NCBI RefSeq assembly: GCF_016458305.1
Contig: NZ_JAEMHL010000005.1
Location: forward strand, 124,001 to 188,000
Direction: 5' to 3'
Origin: Geomonas anaerohicana
GTDB taxonomy: Bacteria; Desulfobacterota; Desulfuromonadia; Geobacterales; Geobacteraceae
Length of the DNA stretch: 64,000 nt
Position numbers and translations under genes: made by a program. Below, in pieces: positions 16,027 to 25,112 of this stretch. Each line of letters begins with the position of its first letter. The first letter of the stretch is position 1. Under the pieces are notes generated by a model. It made no database searches. It saw only the letters and a program-made list of their open reading frames with translations, and was not told where the DNA came from.

Positions 16027-17019
16027 CTAGCCGTGCTGGTGGCAGGAATCGCAGTTGCCGTTCACGGTGAAGGCTGCCTTGCCGTCGTGGCAGGCGCCGC
16101 AGGACTTGGCTTTTTTCATCTCTTCCATGGAGACCTGCCTGCCGCCGCGCTTGGTCGGGAAGGTGCCGCTGTGGCAATCCTTGCACTTGTACATGCCCAG
16201 GTGATTGCTGTGGCTGAACTTGACGTCGCCGACGTCGGCCACCTTGAACTTGATCTCCTGAACCGGATGGCATTTCTCGCATTGGGACACGGCGAAGGCA
16301 TCCTTGGCGTTGTGGCAGGCCCCGCAGGATTTCCCTTTCTCCATGGCCGCCATGGTGACCGGCTTGCCGGAGCCGAGCGGGAACACCTTGGTATGGCAGG
16401 AACTGCAGCTGTAGAGTTCGACGTGCTTGCTGTGGCTGAAGACGGTGGGGCCGGTCTCCTTCACCTTGAACACGACCTGCTTGGGTGAGGGGTGGCAGCC
16501 GTCGCACTTGGCGACGCTGAAGGCCTTCTTGCCGTTGTGGCAGGCGCCACACGACTTCCCTTTTTCCATCTCGGCCATGGAGACCGCCTTGTTGGGACCG
16601 GTCTTGTACAGAGAGTTATGACAGGCGTTGCACTGCATCGTTTTCAGGTGCTTGTTGTGGCTGAAAAGTACCGGGCCGGTCTCTTTCACCTTGAAGGTGA
16701 TGTTCTTGACCTGGTGGCAGGCCGTGCACTTGGCGACACTGAAGGCCTTTTTGCCGTTATGACACTTGCCGCACGATTTTCCCTTCTCCATGTCGGCCAT
16801 GGTGTATTTGACTTTGGCCGCGCGTGGATTTTCATGACAGGTCTTGCAACTAACATTGGGGCTCTTCTCCACTTTCTTCTTCAGGTGCTTGTTGTGGCTG
16901 AAGACCACCTTGCCCCCCCCATCGGTCTGGTAGGTGATGTCCTTCAGCTCGATGGCGTATGCTGCGGAAGATCCTACGGCTAGCGCGGCCAGGACAATGA
17001 ACGCCGATGTGAATCTCAT
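16027..17019 (-). CDS. Periplasmic dodecaheme c7-type cytochrome (OmcQ/GSU0592 type)
   Basis: 330 residues with a signal peptide ending AAYA. Twelve CXXCH sites occur as four repeats of about 80 residues, each with a FSH(N/S)KH-type histidine pair followed by three heme sites, i.e. four tandem triheme c7 domains. This is the architecture of the G. sulfurreducens 'nanowire' cytochromes GSU1996 and GSU0592; the latter, as I recall, is next to cbcBA. It would be a long electron wire in the periplasm fed by the neighbouring quinol oxidase. It has its own sigma-54 promoter and two upstream dyads of the left-arm class. The start follows AAAGGAGGCAACC. Confidence 0.92.
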   Translation of the reverse strand: MRFTSAFIVLAALAVGSSAAYAIELKDITYQTDGGGKVVFSHNKHLKKKVEKSPNVSCKTCHENPRAAKVKYTMADMEKGKSCGKCHNGKKAFSVAKCTACHQVKNITFKVKETGPVLFSHNKHLKTMQCNACHNSLYKTGPNKAVSMAEMEKGKSCGACHNGKKAFSVAKCDGCHPSPKQVVFKVKETGPTVFSHSKHVELYSCSSCHTKVFPLGSGKPVTMAAMEKGKSCGACHNAKDAFAVSQCEKCHPVQEIKFKVADVGDVKFSHSNHLGMYKCKDCHSGTFPTKRGGRQVSMEEMKKAKSCGACHDGKAAFTVNGNCDSCHQHG

Positions 17020-17147
17020 GGTTGCCTCCTTTGACGGTGTAGTGGGATTGGCTTCTTATGGTCACTCTGCTGCGAGCTCGATTACCGGGAGCGGCGGGGG
17101 ACGCCGCGTTTGCTGCTGCTACGGATAAACCGGCACGAGTTGTCTTT

Positions 17148-17163
17148 AGCATTAGCCGTGCCT
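17148..17163 (-). promoter_or_regulatory. Sigma-54 promoter of the dodecaheme cytochrome gene
   Basis: The minus strand reads AGGCACGGCTAATGCT, with GG and GC 12 bp apart. Transcription would start near 17136, giving a leader of about 117 nt. Confidence 0.85.
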
Positions 17164-17239
17164 GATTTTTTCGGCGCGGAGTAAGTGCTCGTAATTAAAG
17201 GTGAATTTTTGTAAACCGAGCGCGGGCACGGCGCACGGC

Positions 17240-17258
17240 TGTATAAAGATGCTATACA
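17240..17258. promoter_or_regulatory. Activator-site dyad TGTAT-N9-ATACA (site 1, dodecaheme gene)
   Basis: Perfect arms and the same 19-bp length as the left-arm sites. Its centre is about 113 bp upstream of the predicted start, matching the 122 bp seen for the left arm. Confidence 0.8.
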
Positions 17259-17339
17259 CCAAGGTGGCGCGTGCGGTGGTAACAGGCCGTAAAGACAGGC
17301 CTTTTTGTTGAAGGATGTATGCCGCGGGCAGGCGGCTGC

Positions 17340-17358
17340 TGTATAGCAAACATATACG
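17340..17358. promoter_or_regulatory. Activator-site dyad TGTAT-N9-ATACG (site 2, dodecaheme gene)
   Basis: One mismatch in the right arm. Its centre is 100 bp upstream of site 1, the same pairing distance as for the left arm. The 423-bp gap 17020-17442 holds only this control region and the terminator of the next gene. Confidence 0.68.
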
Positions 17359-17384
17359 AAGATGAAGGGGATGTTCTGCGCGGG

Positions 17385-17419
17385 AAAAAAGAGGGCCGCG
17401 GAGGGGAACCCGCGGCCCT
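17385..17419 (-). terminator. Rho-independent terminator of the transporter gene
   Basis: A perfect 10-bp stem (AGGGCCGCGG with CCGCGGCCCT) followed, on the minus strand, by six T. Confidence 0.9.
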
Positions 17420-17442
17420 GCCACCGGCTCATGCCGTGGGGG

Positions 17443-19089
17443 TCATAGCTGTCCCGTCGACATCAGGATGATGTGGACCAGGATGATCTTGCCGATGGTG
17501 GCAAACGGGAAGACACAGGCGTAACCCTGGTCGGAGAGGTCGTTGCCGGTCTGCTCTTTGATGTAGCCGAGCCCCGGTGTCGAGGTGTGCATGCCGGCGA
17601 CGATGCCCACCGCCAGCGTCATGGGGAGTTTCAGGATCTTGTGTGCGATGAACAGGCCGAGAAAGGCGGTGACACAGGTGACCAGGACGCCCGTGATGAA
17701 GATGCTGCCACCGCCACCGTGGCTCAAGGTGGTAAGCAGACTGTAGCCGGAGCGGGTGCCGATACCGGCCAGGAACAGCACCAGCCCCACCTGTTTCAGC
17801 ACCATGCTGGCGCTGTAGGGGAGGCTCCAGACCATCTTGCCGGTCCGGCCGAAGGTGCCGAGCAGGATGCCGACGATGAGCGGTCCGCCGGCGAAACCGA
17901 GCTGCATGCTGCCGCCGCCGGGGAAGGGGAACGGGATCAGACCCAGCACCAGCCCGATCACCAGCCCCAGGCTGAAGGTCATTACGTCCACCTCGCTGAC
18001 CCTGCGGTAGGAGTTGCCGAAGAAGGCGGTGACGTCGTCCATGCAGGTCTTGTGCGCCAGGACCCTCACCACGTCCCCCAGTTCCAGGACCATCTCGGCC
18101 TCGGGCAGGAACTCGTTATCGCCGCGCCGCACCAGCGTGATCACCTCGCCGAAGCGCTGGTCCTGGTGCAACTCGCCGATCGTGCGCCCGATGGCTTGCG
18201 GGCTGGAAACGAAGATCCTGCGGTACTCGTACTCGGTGCGGTCCAGGCCCAGGCGCTCCTTGCTTCTTCGCTCCCCGAGCACGGTCGCGATCTTCTCGAT
18301 TTCGTGCGGCGCACCGGCGACCATGGCCAGGTCTCCAGCCTGCAGCACGGTGGCGGGGCCGGCATAGAAGAATTCGTCACCCCGCTTGATCCGGCTGAAG
18401 ATGACCTCGCAGTTGTTGGACTCGTTCAAACCCTGAACGGTCAGGTCGGACGGATCCACCTTCTGCACCTTGATGGTGCAGTGCACCAGCGAGTTGCGGT
18501 CTTCGGGCTTGCGCAGCACCTTGAACTCCGCCTGGTAGTCCACCTTCCAGATTTTCTGGCACACATTGATGGTGAGCATGAGCCCGATGACGCCGATGGG
18601 GTAGGCGACGGAGAAGCCGACCACCGGTTCTGCCAGCAGCGTTTCCAGCATGTCAGGCGGCGCGATCTGGCGGATCGATTCCAGTGCGCCGCCCAGGGCA
18701 GGCGATGCGGTCATGCTGCCGCAGAAGATGCCGGCGGCGATGCCGGGCTTGATGGCGAAGTACTTCTGCAGCGCGAGGCAGAGGGCCGCCGAGGCGCAGA
18801 GCACGATGCCCGCGAGGCCGTTGTTCATCACCCCGTTGCGCCGGAAGGTCGAGATGAAGGAGGGGCCGGCGGAAAGGCCGACGGTATAGACGAAGAGCGC
18901 CTGCCCCATTATGTAGACAATGGCGGGCGCCTTCATGTCGGGGTGGAGCATGCCGAAGGCAAGCCCGACGAAGAGGACGGCGCCGACGCCGAGGGTGATG
19001 CCGTACACCTTGATCTTGCCCAGGGGATACCCCAGTGCTGCCACCATGAGCAGAAGCATCAACGGGTTCTCGAGGAGTATCTTGATCAT
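17443..19089 (-). CDS. AspT/YidE/YbjL-type transporter with two TrkA-C (RCK_C) domains
   Basis: About 548 residues. Two sets of five to six membrane helices (about 5-185 and 375-548) flank a soluble centre with two RCK_C domains (about 200-280 and 285-365). This is the duplicated aspartate:alanine exchanger family, whose substrates are usually small organic or amino acids; the actual substrate here is unknown. The ATG at 19089 is chosen because AGAGG lies 8 bases upstream; a GTG at 19098 is an alternative. It appears monocistronic with its own terminator. Confidence 0.88.
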   Translation of the reverse strand: MIKILLENPLMLLLMVAALGYPLGKIKVYGITLGVGAVLFVGLAFGMLHPDMKAPAIVYIMGQALFVYTVGLSAGPSFISTFRRNGVMNNGLAGIVLCASAALCLALQKYFAIKPGIAAGIFCGSMTASPALGGALESIRQIAPPDMLETLLAEPVVGFSVAYPIGVIGLMLTINVCQKIWKVDYQAEFKVLRKPEDRNSLVHCTIKVQKVDPSDLTVQGLNESNNCEVIFSRIKRGDEFFYAGPATVLQAGDLAMVAGAPHEIEKIATVLGERRSKERLGLDRTEYEYRRIFVSSPQAIGRTIGELHQDQRFGEVITLVRRGDNEFLPEAEMVLELGDVVRVLAHKTCMDDVTAFFGNSYRRVSEVDVMTFSLGLVIGLVLGLIPFPFPGGGSMQLGFAGGPLIVGILLGTFGRTGKMVWSLPYSASMVLKQVGLVLFLAGIGTRSGYSLLTTLSHGGGGSIFITGVLVTCVTAFLGLFIAHKILKLPMTLAVGIVAGMHTSTPGLGYIKEQTGNDLSDQGYACVFPFATIGKIILVHIILMSTGQL

Positions 19090-19174
19090 GATTGCCACCT
19101 CTGTCGCCGGCGGGCGCTGCGGCGCCCACCCCTGATGAACTCACCCCGCCGGGATGAGTGTCACGCGTCTCTTG

Positions 19175-21658
19175 CTATTCGCTCAGCTTGAACTGTCCCA
19201 CCAGTTTCTGCTGCTCTTCCGCCAGCCGCGACAAAAGCAGAGCGGAGGAGGCCGATTCCTGCGCGTTCTTGGCCGTGTCCTGCACCACCTCGTTGATGCT
19301 CTGGATGTTGTTGCTGATTTCGACGGTGGTGGCGGTCTGCTCCTCGGCCGCGGTGGCGATCTGGTTCACCTGCAGGGTGACCGACCCGATCTGCTGCAGG
19401 ATCTCCTCCAGGGCGGCGCCGGACTTGGCCGCCTCGACGGTCCCCGCCTCCACCCGTGTGACCCCCGACTGCATGACGCCGATGGCTCCCTTGGTCTGCT
19501 GCTGCACCGCCTTGATCATCTCCCCGATCTCGCGGGTCGCGCTGGCGGTCCTCTGCGCCAGCGCACGCACCTCGTCCGCCACCACGGCAAAGCCGCGCCC
19601 CTGTTCTCCCGCGCGCGCCGCCTCGATGGCGGCATTCAGGGCCAGGAGGTTGGTCTGGTCGGCGATGTCGTTGATGGTGTTGACGATGGCGCCTATCTGC
19701 TCAGACTTTTGGCCGAGGTCGCCGATGGTAACCGCGGAGGCGCGCACCTGCTCGGCGATCTGGTTCATCCCCTGCACGGTCCCCTTGACCACGTCCGCGC
19801 CGGCGACCGCGGCGTCGTTGGCCTGCTTGGAGCCGGTCGCGGCCTGGGTGCAACTGACCGCTATGTCGTTGGAGGTGGCCGCCATCTCCTCGCTGGCGGT
19901 CGCCACCGTGGCTGCCTGCTCGGCCACCCGTGCCGCGCCGGCAGCCATCTGTTCGGCGGCGCAGGAGAGTTCGGTCGAGGTGGAGGCGACCTGGGTGGTG
20001 TTATGCGACACCCGCGAGATCACCTCGTGGAAGTGCACCACGATGTTGTTGATGCTGTTGCAGATGTCGCCGATCTCATCATTGGAGCCGGTCTTGATGC
20101 GCTTGGTCAGGTTGCCGCCGGCGATCTCGGCGGTGACCAGCTTGGCATGGAAGAGGGGCTTGGTGATGGAGGCGATGATGCGCAGGCTGATCACCAGCGA
20201 GATCAGCACTACCGCCACGGAAACCGCGATCATGACGTAGGAGAGCAGGGTGGCGTTGTCGACCGCGTTGCGAACGCCGGTCAGGATCTGCTGCTGGTTC
20301 TCGCCGATGCTCTTCACCTGCTCCTCGCTTCTTTGCGCCTGCTCCCGCGAGATGCCGCGCGCGGACTCCAGCGCCCTCTGCATGGCGGCGTTGCTCCTGA
20401 TCACCCCGAGCTTGGTGGCCTCTATCTTCTGGATCGAGGACGAGGCACGGCGCACGGTTTCCGAGACGTCGGAGATCTTCAGCGCCAGCTCCTTCTGCCC
20501 CGATTCGAGCAGCACCTTTCTGGCCACTGCAATGTTGGTGTCGATCTTCTTGCGGGTCTGGGCCAGGGTGCCGACCAGCCTTCCCACCTCGGCGTCGGTG
20601 GCGCTCAGCATGATCTGGCGCACCCCCGAGTTGAGTTCCTTCACGTCGACGCTGATGTTGCTCCCCGACTCCATGACGGTGTTGGCCGCGTTCTGAAAGC
20701 CCAGCGACGAGACCACCTTGTTGCGGTCCTTGACGATCTGCAATTCCAAGGTGTCGATGGTGTTGAAGATCTTCCTGCTGTTCTCTTCCAGCGGCTTCAT
20801 GATCTCGTGCGCCTTGTTGGCGTACTGCTCGGCGTCCGCCTTCTCCGGGTTGTTGAGCATCTCCAGCTTGAGGGCCACCAGCCCACCTTGTTCGGCGCCG
20901 ATCTGGTTCAGGATGTCGGTGGCTACCCCTTTGACCTCCTTGATGGCCGGGTTGTCCCCCTGGTCCACGTCGATGTTGCGGGTCAGTTCCACCGTGTTCT
21001 TCAGGCGCTCCCGGAGCGGCGCCACCTTGAACTTGTTCTTGACCAGTTCCAGGTCGCTCAGGATGATGTTGATGTCCTTGAGCCGGCTTTGCAGGGTGAG
21101 AAGTTTCTTGATCGAACTGTTGACCTGGAGGTTGGCGGCCTGCGAGGAGTTGATGTTGGAGAGGGCGCTGCTTCCCATCTGGCTGATCTGCTTGCGCAAT
21201 CCCGCAACGCTTGCCTCGGCCTTCTGCAGCTCGGAGTTGACCGTGGCGATCTCGTTTTTGAAGAGCGTCATGTCCTTGAGCCGCTGCGAGGCGACCTGGA
21301 CCACGGTCTTTTCGATGTCGCGCAGCACCGCGGTGTCCACGCCGCTGGAGGCGGCGCCCCCCTTGACGATCTGGTCGTTCAGCTCCTCCATCCTCTTGAT
21401 GCGGGTGGTGATCGACTCGGAGAGATGGGCCACTTCGTTGGGTTCCGTGGTCATCTCCAGACGCATGAAATCCGCGGAGACCTTTTCCACCGTCTGCTGC
21501 AGTTCCAGCATCTTCAGGTGCAGCGGCGTCGATTTCCCGGTCAGGATCTCGATGCTCGACTTGACCTTCGCGATGGAAAAGAGCCCGATGCCGGCCAGGA
21601 CGGAAATGCCCACGATGGTCAGCGCGATGTTGCCCAGAAGCTTGCTTTTGACGGTCAT
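19175..21658 (-). CDS. Methyl-accepting chemotaxis protein with a long periplasmic domain
   Basis: 827 residues from the ATG at 21658; the upstream frame to 21718 would run through a hairpin. Membrane helix 1 about 5-30, a long helical ligand domain of about 450 residues without an obvious Cache or four-helix signature, helix 2 about 475-505, HAMP, then the coiled-coil signalling domain with the hairpin tip [20 protein letters not shown]. It should signal to CheW/CheA. The gene just upstream on the same strand encodes a periplasmic binding protein, a possible ligand carrier for this receptor. Confidence 0.93.
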   Translation of the reverse strand: MTVKSKLLGNIALTIVGISVLAGIGLFSIAKVKSSIEILTGKSTPLHLKMLELQQTVEKVSADFMRLEMTTEPNEVAHLSESITTRIKRMEELNDQIVKGGAASSGVDTAVLRDIEKTVVQVASQRLKDMTLFKNEIATVNSELQKAEASVAGLRKQISQMGSSALSNINSSQAANLQVNSSIKKLLTLQSRLKDINIILSDLELVKNKFKVAPLRERLKNTVELTRNIDVDQGDNPAIKEVKGVATDILNQIGAEQGGLVALKLEMLNNPEKADAEQYANKAHEIMKPLEENSRKIFNTIDTLELQIVKDRNKVVSSLGFQNAANTVMESGSNISVDVKELNSGVRQIMLSATDAEVGRLVGTLAQTRKKIDTNIAVARKVLLESGQKELALKISDVSETVRRASSSIQKIEATKLGVIRSNAAMQRALESARGISREQAQRSEEQVKSIGENQQQILTGVRNAVDNATLLSYVMIAVSVAVVLISLVISLRIIASITKPLFHAKLVTAEIAGGNLTKRIKTGSNDEIGDICNSINNIVVHFHEVISRVSHNTTQVASTSTELSCAAEQMAAGAARVAEQAATVATASEEMAATSNDIAVSCTQAATGSKQANDAAVAGADVVKGTVQGMNQIAEQVRASAVTIGDLGQKSEQIGAIVNTINDIADQTNLLALNAAIEAARAGEQGRGFAVVADEVRALAQRTASATREIGEMIKAVQQQTKGAIGVMQSGVTRVEAGTVEAAKSGAALEEILQQIGSVTLQVNQIATAAEEQTATTVEISNNIQSINEVVQDTAKNAQESASSALLLSRLAEEQQKLVGQFKLSE

Positions 21659-21694
21659 TGCCACCCCCGGAGTAAGGTTGCAGCACCAACAAAA

Positions 21695-21721
21695 CCGGTG
21701 CCGTGCAGGACACGGCACCGG
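21695..21721 (-). terminator. Hairpin terminator after the binding-protein gene
   Basis: An 11-bp perfect stem (CCGGTGCCGTG with CACGGCACCGG), 5-base loop, then TTTTG on the minus strand. It lies between the binding-protein and chemoreceptor genes and may only partly stop transcription. Confidence 0.75.
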
Positions 21722-21750
21722 TCACCCGCTCGCCACATTTTTCCTTTGCC

Positions 21751-22884
21751 CTACTTGAGGGAAACGAGCTTGTCCCCCTTGACCACCTGCAGGTAGACGT
21801 TGTCCTGCCCCTGGTGGTTGTCCTGGGAGAAAGTCAGCTTGATCCCCCCCATGTCGGCTCCCTTCATGCTCTCGTAGGCCTGGATGAAGGCGGCCTGCGT
21901 GGGCGGGTTGCCCGCCTTCTCGAGGGCCATGATCATGGACTTCGCCGCCATGCACCCCTCCATGCTCACCGAGTTGAAGCCGACGTCCTCGGGGGATTTC
22001 TCGATGGCTTCCTTGCACTCCTTGGTGATGGGGAGCGACAGGTCATCCAGTTCGGGCACCACCTGGCTCATGATGATCCCCTCGGCGGCCCCCGGTCCCA
22101 CCGCTTTCACCAGGTTCATGCCGCCGGCGAACGAGCCGGAGGCGAGGTAGGCGCTGACCCCTTCCTTGCGCGCCATCTTGATGAACTCCGCCCCCGGCTT
22201 GTAGACGGCGCCGACGATGACGGCGTCGGGCTTGCCGGCCATGATGCTGGCAAGGCCCGCGGTGACCGCGACCGTGTTCCTCTCGAACGAGCCCTTGGAG
22301 ACCAGGCTCAGGCCATGGCGCTTCACCGCGTTCTCGGTGGAGGCGAGGATATCGGTGCCCAGGCCGTCGTTCTGGTAGAAGACCGCAAAGCGCTTGGCTC
22401 CCTGCTTCACCAGCTGGTCGACGATGCGGTCCACCTCCTGCTGGTAGCTCGCCCTGATGTGGAACACCTCCCGGACTACCGGGGTGCGCAGTTCGGTCGC
22501 GCCGGTCCTCGGGTTGATGTAAGGGAGCTTGTATTCCTTGACCACCGGGAGGCTCGCCACGCAGTTCGAGGTTCCCACCGACCCCACCACGGCGAAGACC
22601 TTCTGCTCGTCGGCCAGCTTGAGCAGGCAGTCGATGGTCTTGTCGGTCAGCATCTGGTCGTCCAGGGCGACCAGTTCCACCTTCCTGCCGTTAACGCCAC
22701 CCTTGGCGTTGACCGCCTTGAAGTAGGCCTCGACGCCCACCTTCATCCCCCGTCCGGAGCCCTTGTTGGCGCCGGTCTGGTCGTTCACCATGCCGATCTT
22801 GATCACATCGCCCACCGGCCCCGCGGCATGTGTCGTCGGAGCGAGCATCATCAGCACCACGGTCAGGAACATCATCTTTTTCAT
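21751..22884 (-). CDS. Periplasmic substrate-binding protein, branched-chain amino acid (LivJ) type
   Basis: 377 residues with a signal peptide ending THAA and the two-lobed type I periplasmic-binding fold (Peripla_BP_6). Typical LivJ-like features are IGMVNDQTG near the start, a KGGVNGRKV segment, and VVGSVGTSNC in the first lobe. No permease or ATPase genes are nearby, so it may serve a transporter encoded elsewhere or present ligand to the chemoreceptor downstream. The start follows AAGGAGGATGTC. Confidence 0.9.
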   Translation of the reverse strand: MKKMMFLTVVLMMLAPTTHAAGPVGDVIKIGMVNDQTGANKGSGRGMKVGVEAYFKAVNAKGGVNGRKVELVALDDQMLTDKTIDCLLKLADEQKVFAVVGSVGTSNCVASLPVVKEYKLPYINPRTGATELRTPVVREVFHIRASYQQEVDRIVDQLVKQGAKRFAVFYQNDGLGTDILASTENAVKRHGLSLVSKGSFERNTVAVTAGLASIMAGKPDAVIVGAVYKPGAEFIKMARKEGVSAYLASGSFAGGMNLVKAVGPGAAEGIIMSQVVPELDDLSLPITKECKEAIEKSPEDVGFNSVSMEGCMAAKSMIMALEKAGNPPTQAAFIQAYESMKGADMGGIKLTFSQDNHQGQDNVYLQVVKGDKLVSLK

Positions 22885-23012
22885 GACATCCTCCTTCTTT
22901 CGGGTAGGGCCTGCAGGGGGGAGCCGGGCGGTGGGCGGGGAGGATTTCCCCGCGTCCTTGCCGCCTTCGGCGCATGGTCCCCCTGATCGGGCCGCATTAG
23001 AAAAACTTTAAA

Positions 23013-23040
23013 ATAATATCCGCTAATGATTGCTTGGCAA
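23013..23040 (-). promoter_or_regulatory. Sigma-70 promoter of the binding-protein gene
   Basis: On the minus strand TTGCCA and TATTAT are separated by 16 bp, each one base from consensus. The start would be near 23006, leaving a leader of about 120 nt. The 311-bp gap 22885-23195 contains this and the terminator below. Confidence 0.65.
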
Positions 23041-23128
23041 GCCGATCTCTTAGCCGGGATCGGTCATTCTCCCATCGCAGTCAGCGCAAGGAGTGGGCGC
23101 ACATGGTGTAGGGCGGGAAACACATGAA

Positions 23129-23163
23129 GAAAAAAAAGAAGAGGCCTCATGTGATGAGGCCTC
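23129..23163 (-). terminator. Rho-independent terminator of the mltG-regulator pair
   Basis: Stem GAGGCCTCAT with ATGAGGCCTC around a 3-base loop, followed on the minus strand by a T-rich run. Confidence 0.88.
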
Positions 23164-23195
23164 CGGTCGTGGCGTGAAGGTAGAGTAGGAGGCTG

Positions 23196-25112
23196 TCAGC
23201 CGAAGATGCGTTTGAAGAGTCCCTTCTTCTCCGCTTCGCGGCGCTCCTTGATCAGGCGCATACCCCCCAGGGCGTGCGACTGGTGCGGGTTCAGCTTCAG
23301 GGCCTTCTGGAATTCACCCTCGGCGAGTCCGTCCCGTCCTTCGTCGAGCAGCATGCAGCCGCGGAAGGCGAAGGCGTCGGCGTTGCGCTCGGCCTGCAGG
23401 CTCTTGGAAAGGAGCATGCGGCACTTCTCCAGGGCACCCTGGGAGCGCTGGTTGCCGGGATTCTTGTAGATGGACCAGGCGAGGTAGGCGCTGGTCTGGG
23501 CGTCGTTGGGGTCGAGGGTGTAGGCGTCCTGCAGCGCCCGCTCGGCGTTGCCGTAATCCTCCATCTCCAGGAACACCTTGCCCGACTGGAACTGGATGCG
23601 CGCCTGCAACTCGTCCTCACGCTTGCCGCCCAGGCCCACGGTGTCGGCGTTGAGCATCTCGTCGTAGCGCTCCTTGGCGATGACGCTGGAAAGCGTGTTG
23701 TAGGCGTTGGCGTAGTGGGAGAGCACGTCCTGGGCGCGTCCCAGGGTGTCGCCGGAGAGCTGCATGAACTTTTCCGGGGAGTACTCGCGGGTCTTGGCGA
23801 AGTAGGCCTCCTTGAGCGTGGCGAAGCTGAAGGTGCCGGGAGTCATTCCGAAGATCTCGTAGTAGTTCTTGTCCTGGATGGCGGCGTAGTCGCGCTGCAC
23901 TTCCTGTTCGAAGTCGATTTCGCTCGCCGACAGCGGCGCAGCCATCCCCTTCTTGCCCACCACCAGTTCGATGGATTCCGACACCTCGTCGACCAGGTCC
24001 TCGAAGTTGACCGCCTCGGCCCGCCGCTCGGCGACTTCTTCGATGGGGCGGTTGAAAAGGAGTTTCTGCGGGAAATCGGGCTGCTGGTCGGCAACCGGTG
24101 CCGCCGACAGGGTCAGCATGCCCAGGCGCGCCAGGAGGTCGAGCAGGGCCGCGCCCCGGGCCGGGGTGGCGCAGTCGGCGAGGATCGCCTGTACCGTTTT
24201 CCCCTGGCCGAGTTGCTGCAGCAGGTCGACCTCTTCCGGTCCCATGTTGAGCAGGTTCACCACGCGGAAATATTCGGTGGTGCGTACCGGGCAGAGGGCG
24301 CCACAGTTGGCGAGGTACGGGGCAAGATCGAAACTGGCGGTGCCGGCGGCGTGGTGCAGCAGGCGCGGTACGGAGATGGAGGTGAGGGGGAGCTCGATAC
24401 CGGCAAGGTCGGCAATGAACCTTGGGGCCTGGTTTTGCAGCAGCGCCTCCACGATGGAGCGGAACAGGAACAGGCGGGACTGCTCCAGGAGGTCGTCGTA
24501 GCCGATCAGGCCGGCTTCCACGAGCGGCAGGCGCCCGGGGCGGGCCGGCGGGAACTGTTCCAGGTCGCCGCGCTGCAGGTGGCCGGTGGAGACCAGGAAC
24601 GGGACGAAACTTGGCGACGAGAAGCTGACCGGTTCGCCGCCGACCACGAAGATCCTGGTGCCGCCGCGCAACTCGAGCATGCCGTTGGCGCCGCCGCGGT
24701 AGAGCTCCAGGAGCAGTCGGGCGATGTCCTTGCGTGCCGGCCCCTGCTCCAGGGCGCCCTGCACGGCCTTCACGAAGTCGTCTTTGCCGAAGGGCTTCTC
24801 CAGGTAGGCCTTGACGCCGAGCTTGCCGGCGGCGCGGGCATACTCTTCGCCGCGGAACACACCTGTCATGATAACCACCGGCAGTTCCTTCAGCGCCGCG
24901 CTGCGGCGCACCCGCTGCAACAGTTCTACGCCGTTCATCCCCGGCAGCTTCAGGTCCAGCACCATGAGGTCGAAGCGCTGCGCCTGCAGTAGAGCCAGCG
25001 CGGCGTCCCCGCTGGCGGCGCTCTTCACCTGGTGCCCGCGCCCTTCCAGTACGGTGCGCAGCATCGCGGCGAGCTTCTCGTTGTCCTCCACCAGCAGAAT
25101 GCTGCCCGTCAT
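23196..25112 (-). CDS. Receiver - DUF4388-like - J-like - TPR regulator protein
   Basis: 638 residues. Receiver 1-118 with LVEDNE, phosphoacceptor in MVLDLKLPG and lysine in LEKPF. A middle region (about 125-370) resembling PATAN/DUF4388 domains of deltaproteobacterial signalling proteins. Residues about 420-500 (NYYEIFGMTPG...AYFAKTREYSPEKF) look like a J domain, but the HPD tripeptide needed to stimulate Hsp70 is absent. TPR-like repeats close the protein. There is no DNA-binding or enzymatic output, so it is probably a phosphorylation-controlled scaffold. The ATG abuts the stop codon of mltG, so the two are co-transcribed. Confidence 0.8.
   Translation of the reverse strand: MTGSILLVEDNEKLAAMLRTVLEGRGHQVKSAASGDAALALLQAQRFDLMVLDLKLPGMNGVELLQRVRRSAALKELPVVIMTGVFRGEEYARAAGKLGVKAYLEKPFGKDDFVKAVQGALEQGPARKDIARLLLELYRGGANGMLELRGGTRIFVVGGEPVSFSSPSFVPFLVSTGHLQRGDLEQFPPARPGRLPLVEAGLIGYDDLLEQSRLFLFRSIVEALLQNQAPRFIADLAGIELPLTSISVPRLLHHAAGTASFDLAPYLANCGALCPVRTTEYFRVVNLLNMGPEEVDLLQQLGQGKTVQAILADCATPARGAALLDLLARLGMLTLSAAPVADQQPDFPQKLLFNRPIEEVAERRAEAVNFEDLVDEVSESIELVVGKKGMAAPLSASEIDFEQEVQRDYAAIQDKNYYEIFGMTPGTFSFATLKEAYFAKTREYSPEKFMQLSGDTLGRAQDVLSHYANAYNTLSSVIAKERYDEMLNADTVGLGGKREDELQARIQFQSGKVFLEMEDYGNAERALQDAYTLDPNDAQTSAYLAWSIYKNPGNQRSQGALEKCRMLLSKSLQAERNADAFAFRGCMLLDEGRDGLAEGEFQKALKLNPHQSHALGGMRLIKERREAEKKGLFKRIFG

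Noticed and set aside
17281-17310. Possible plus-strand terminator (AGGCC...GGCCT then T5)
   Set aside because: Only a 5-bp stem and no plus-strand gene ends nearby. A small RNA cannot be excluded but no promoter could be identified.
19154-21796. 880-codon open frame opposite the chemoreceptor
   Set aside because: Shadow of the chemoreceptor gene; its composition (many HLLG and DDV runs) reflects the complementary codons and the sense gene has full motifs.
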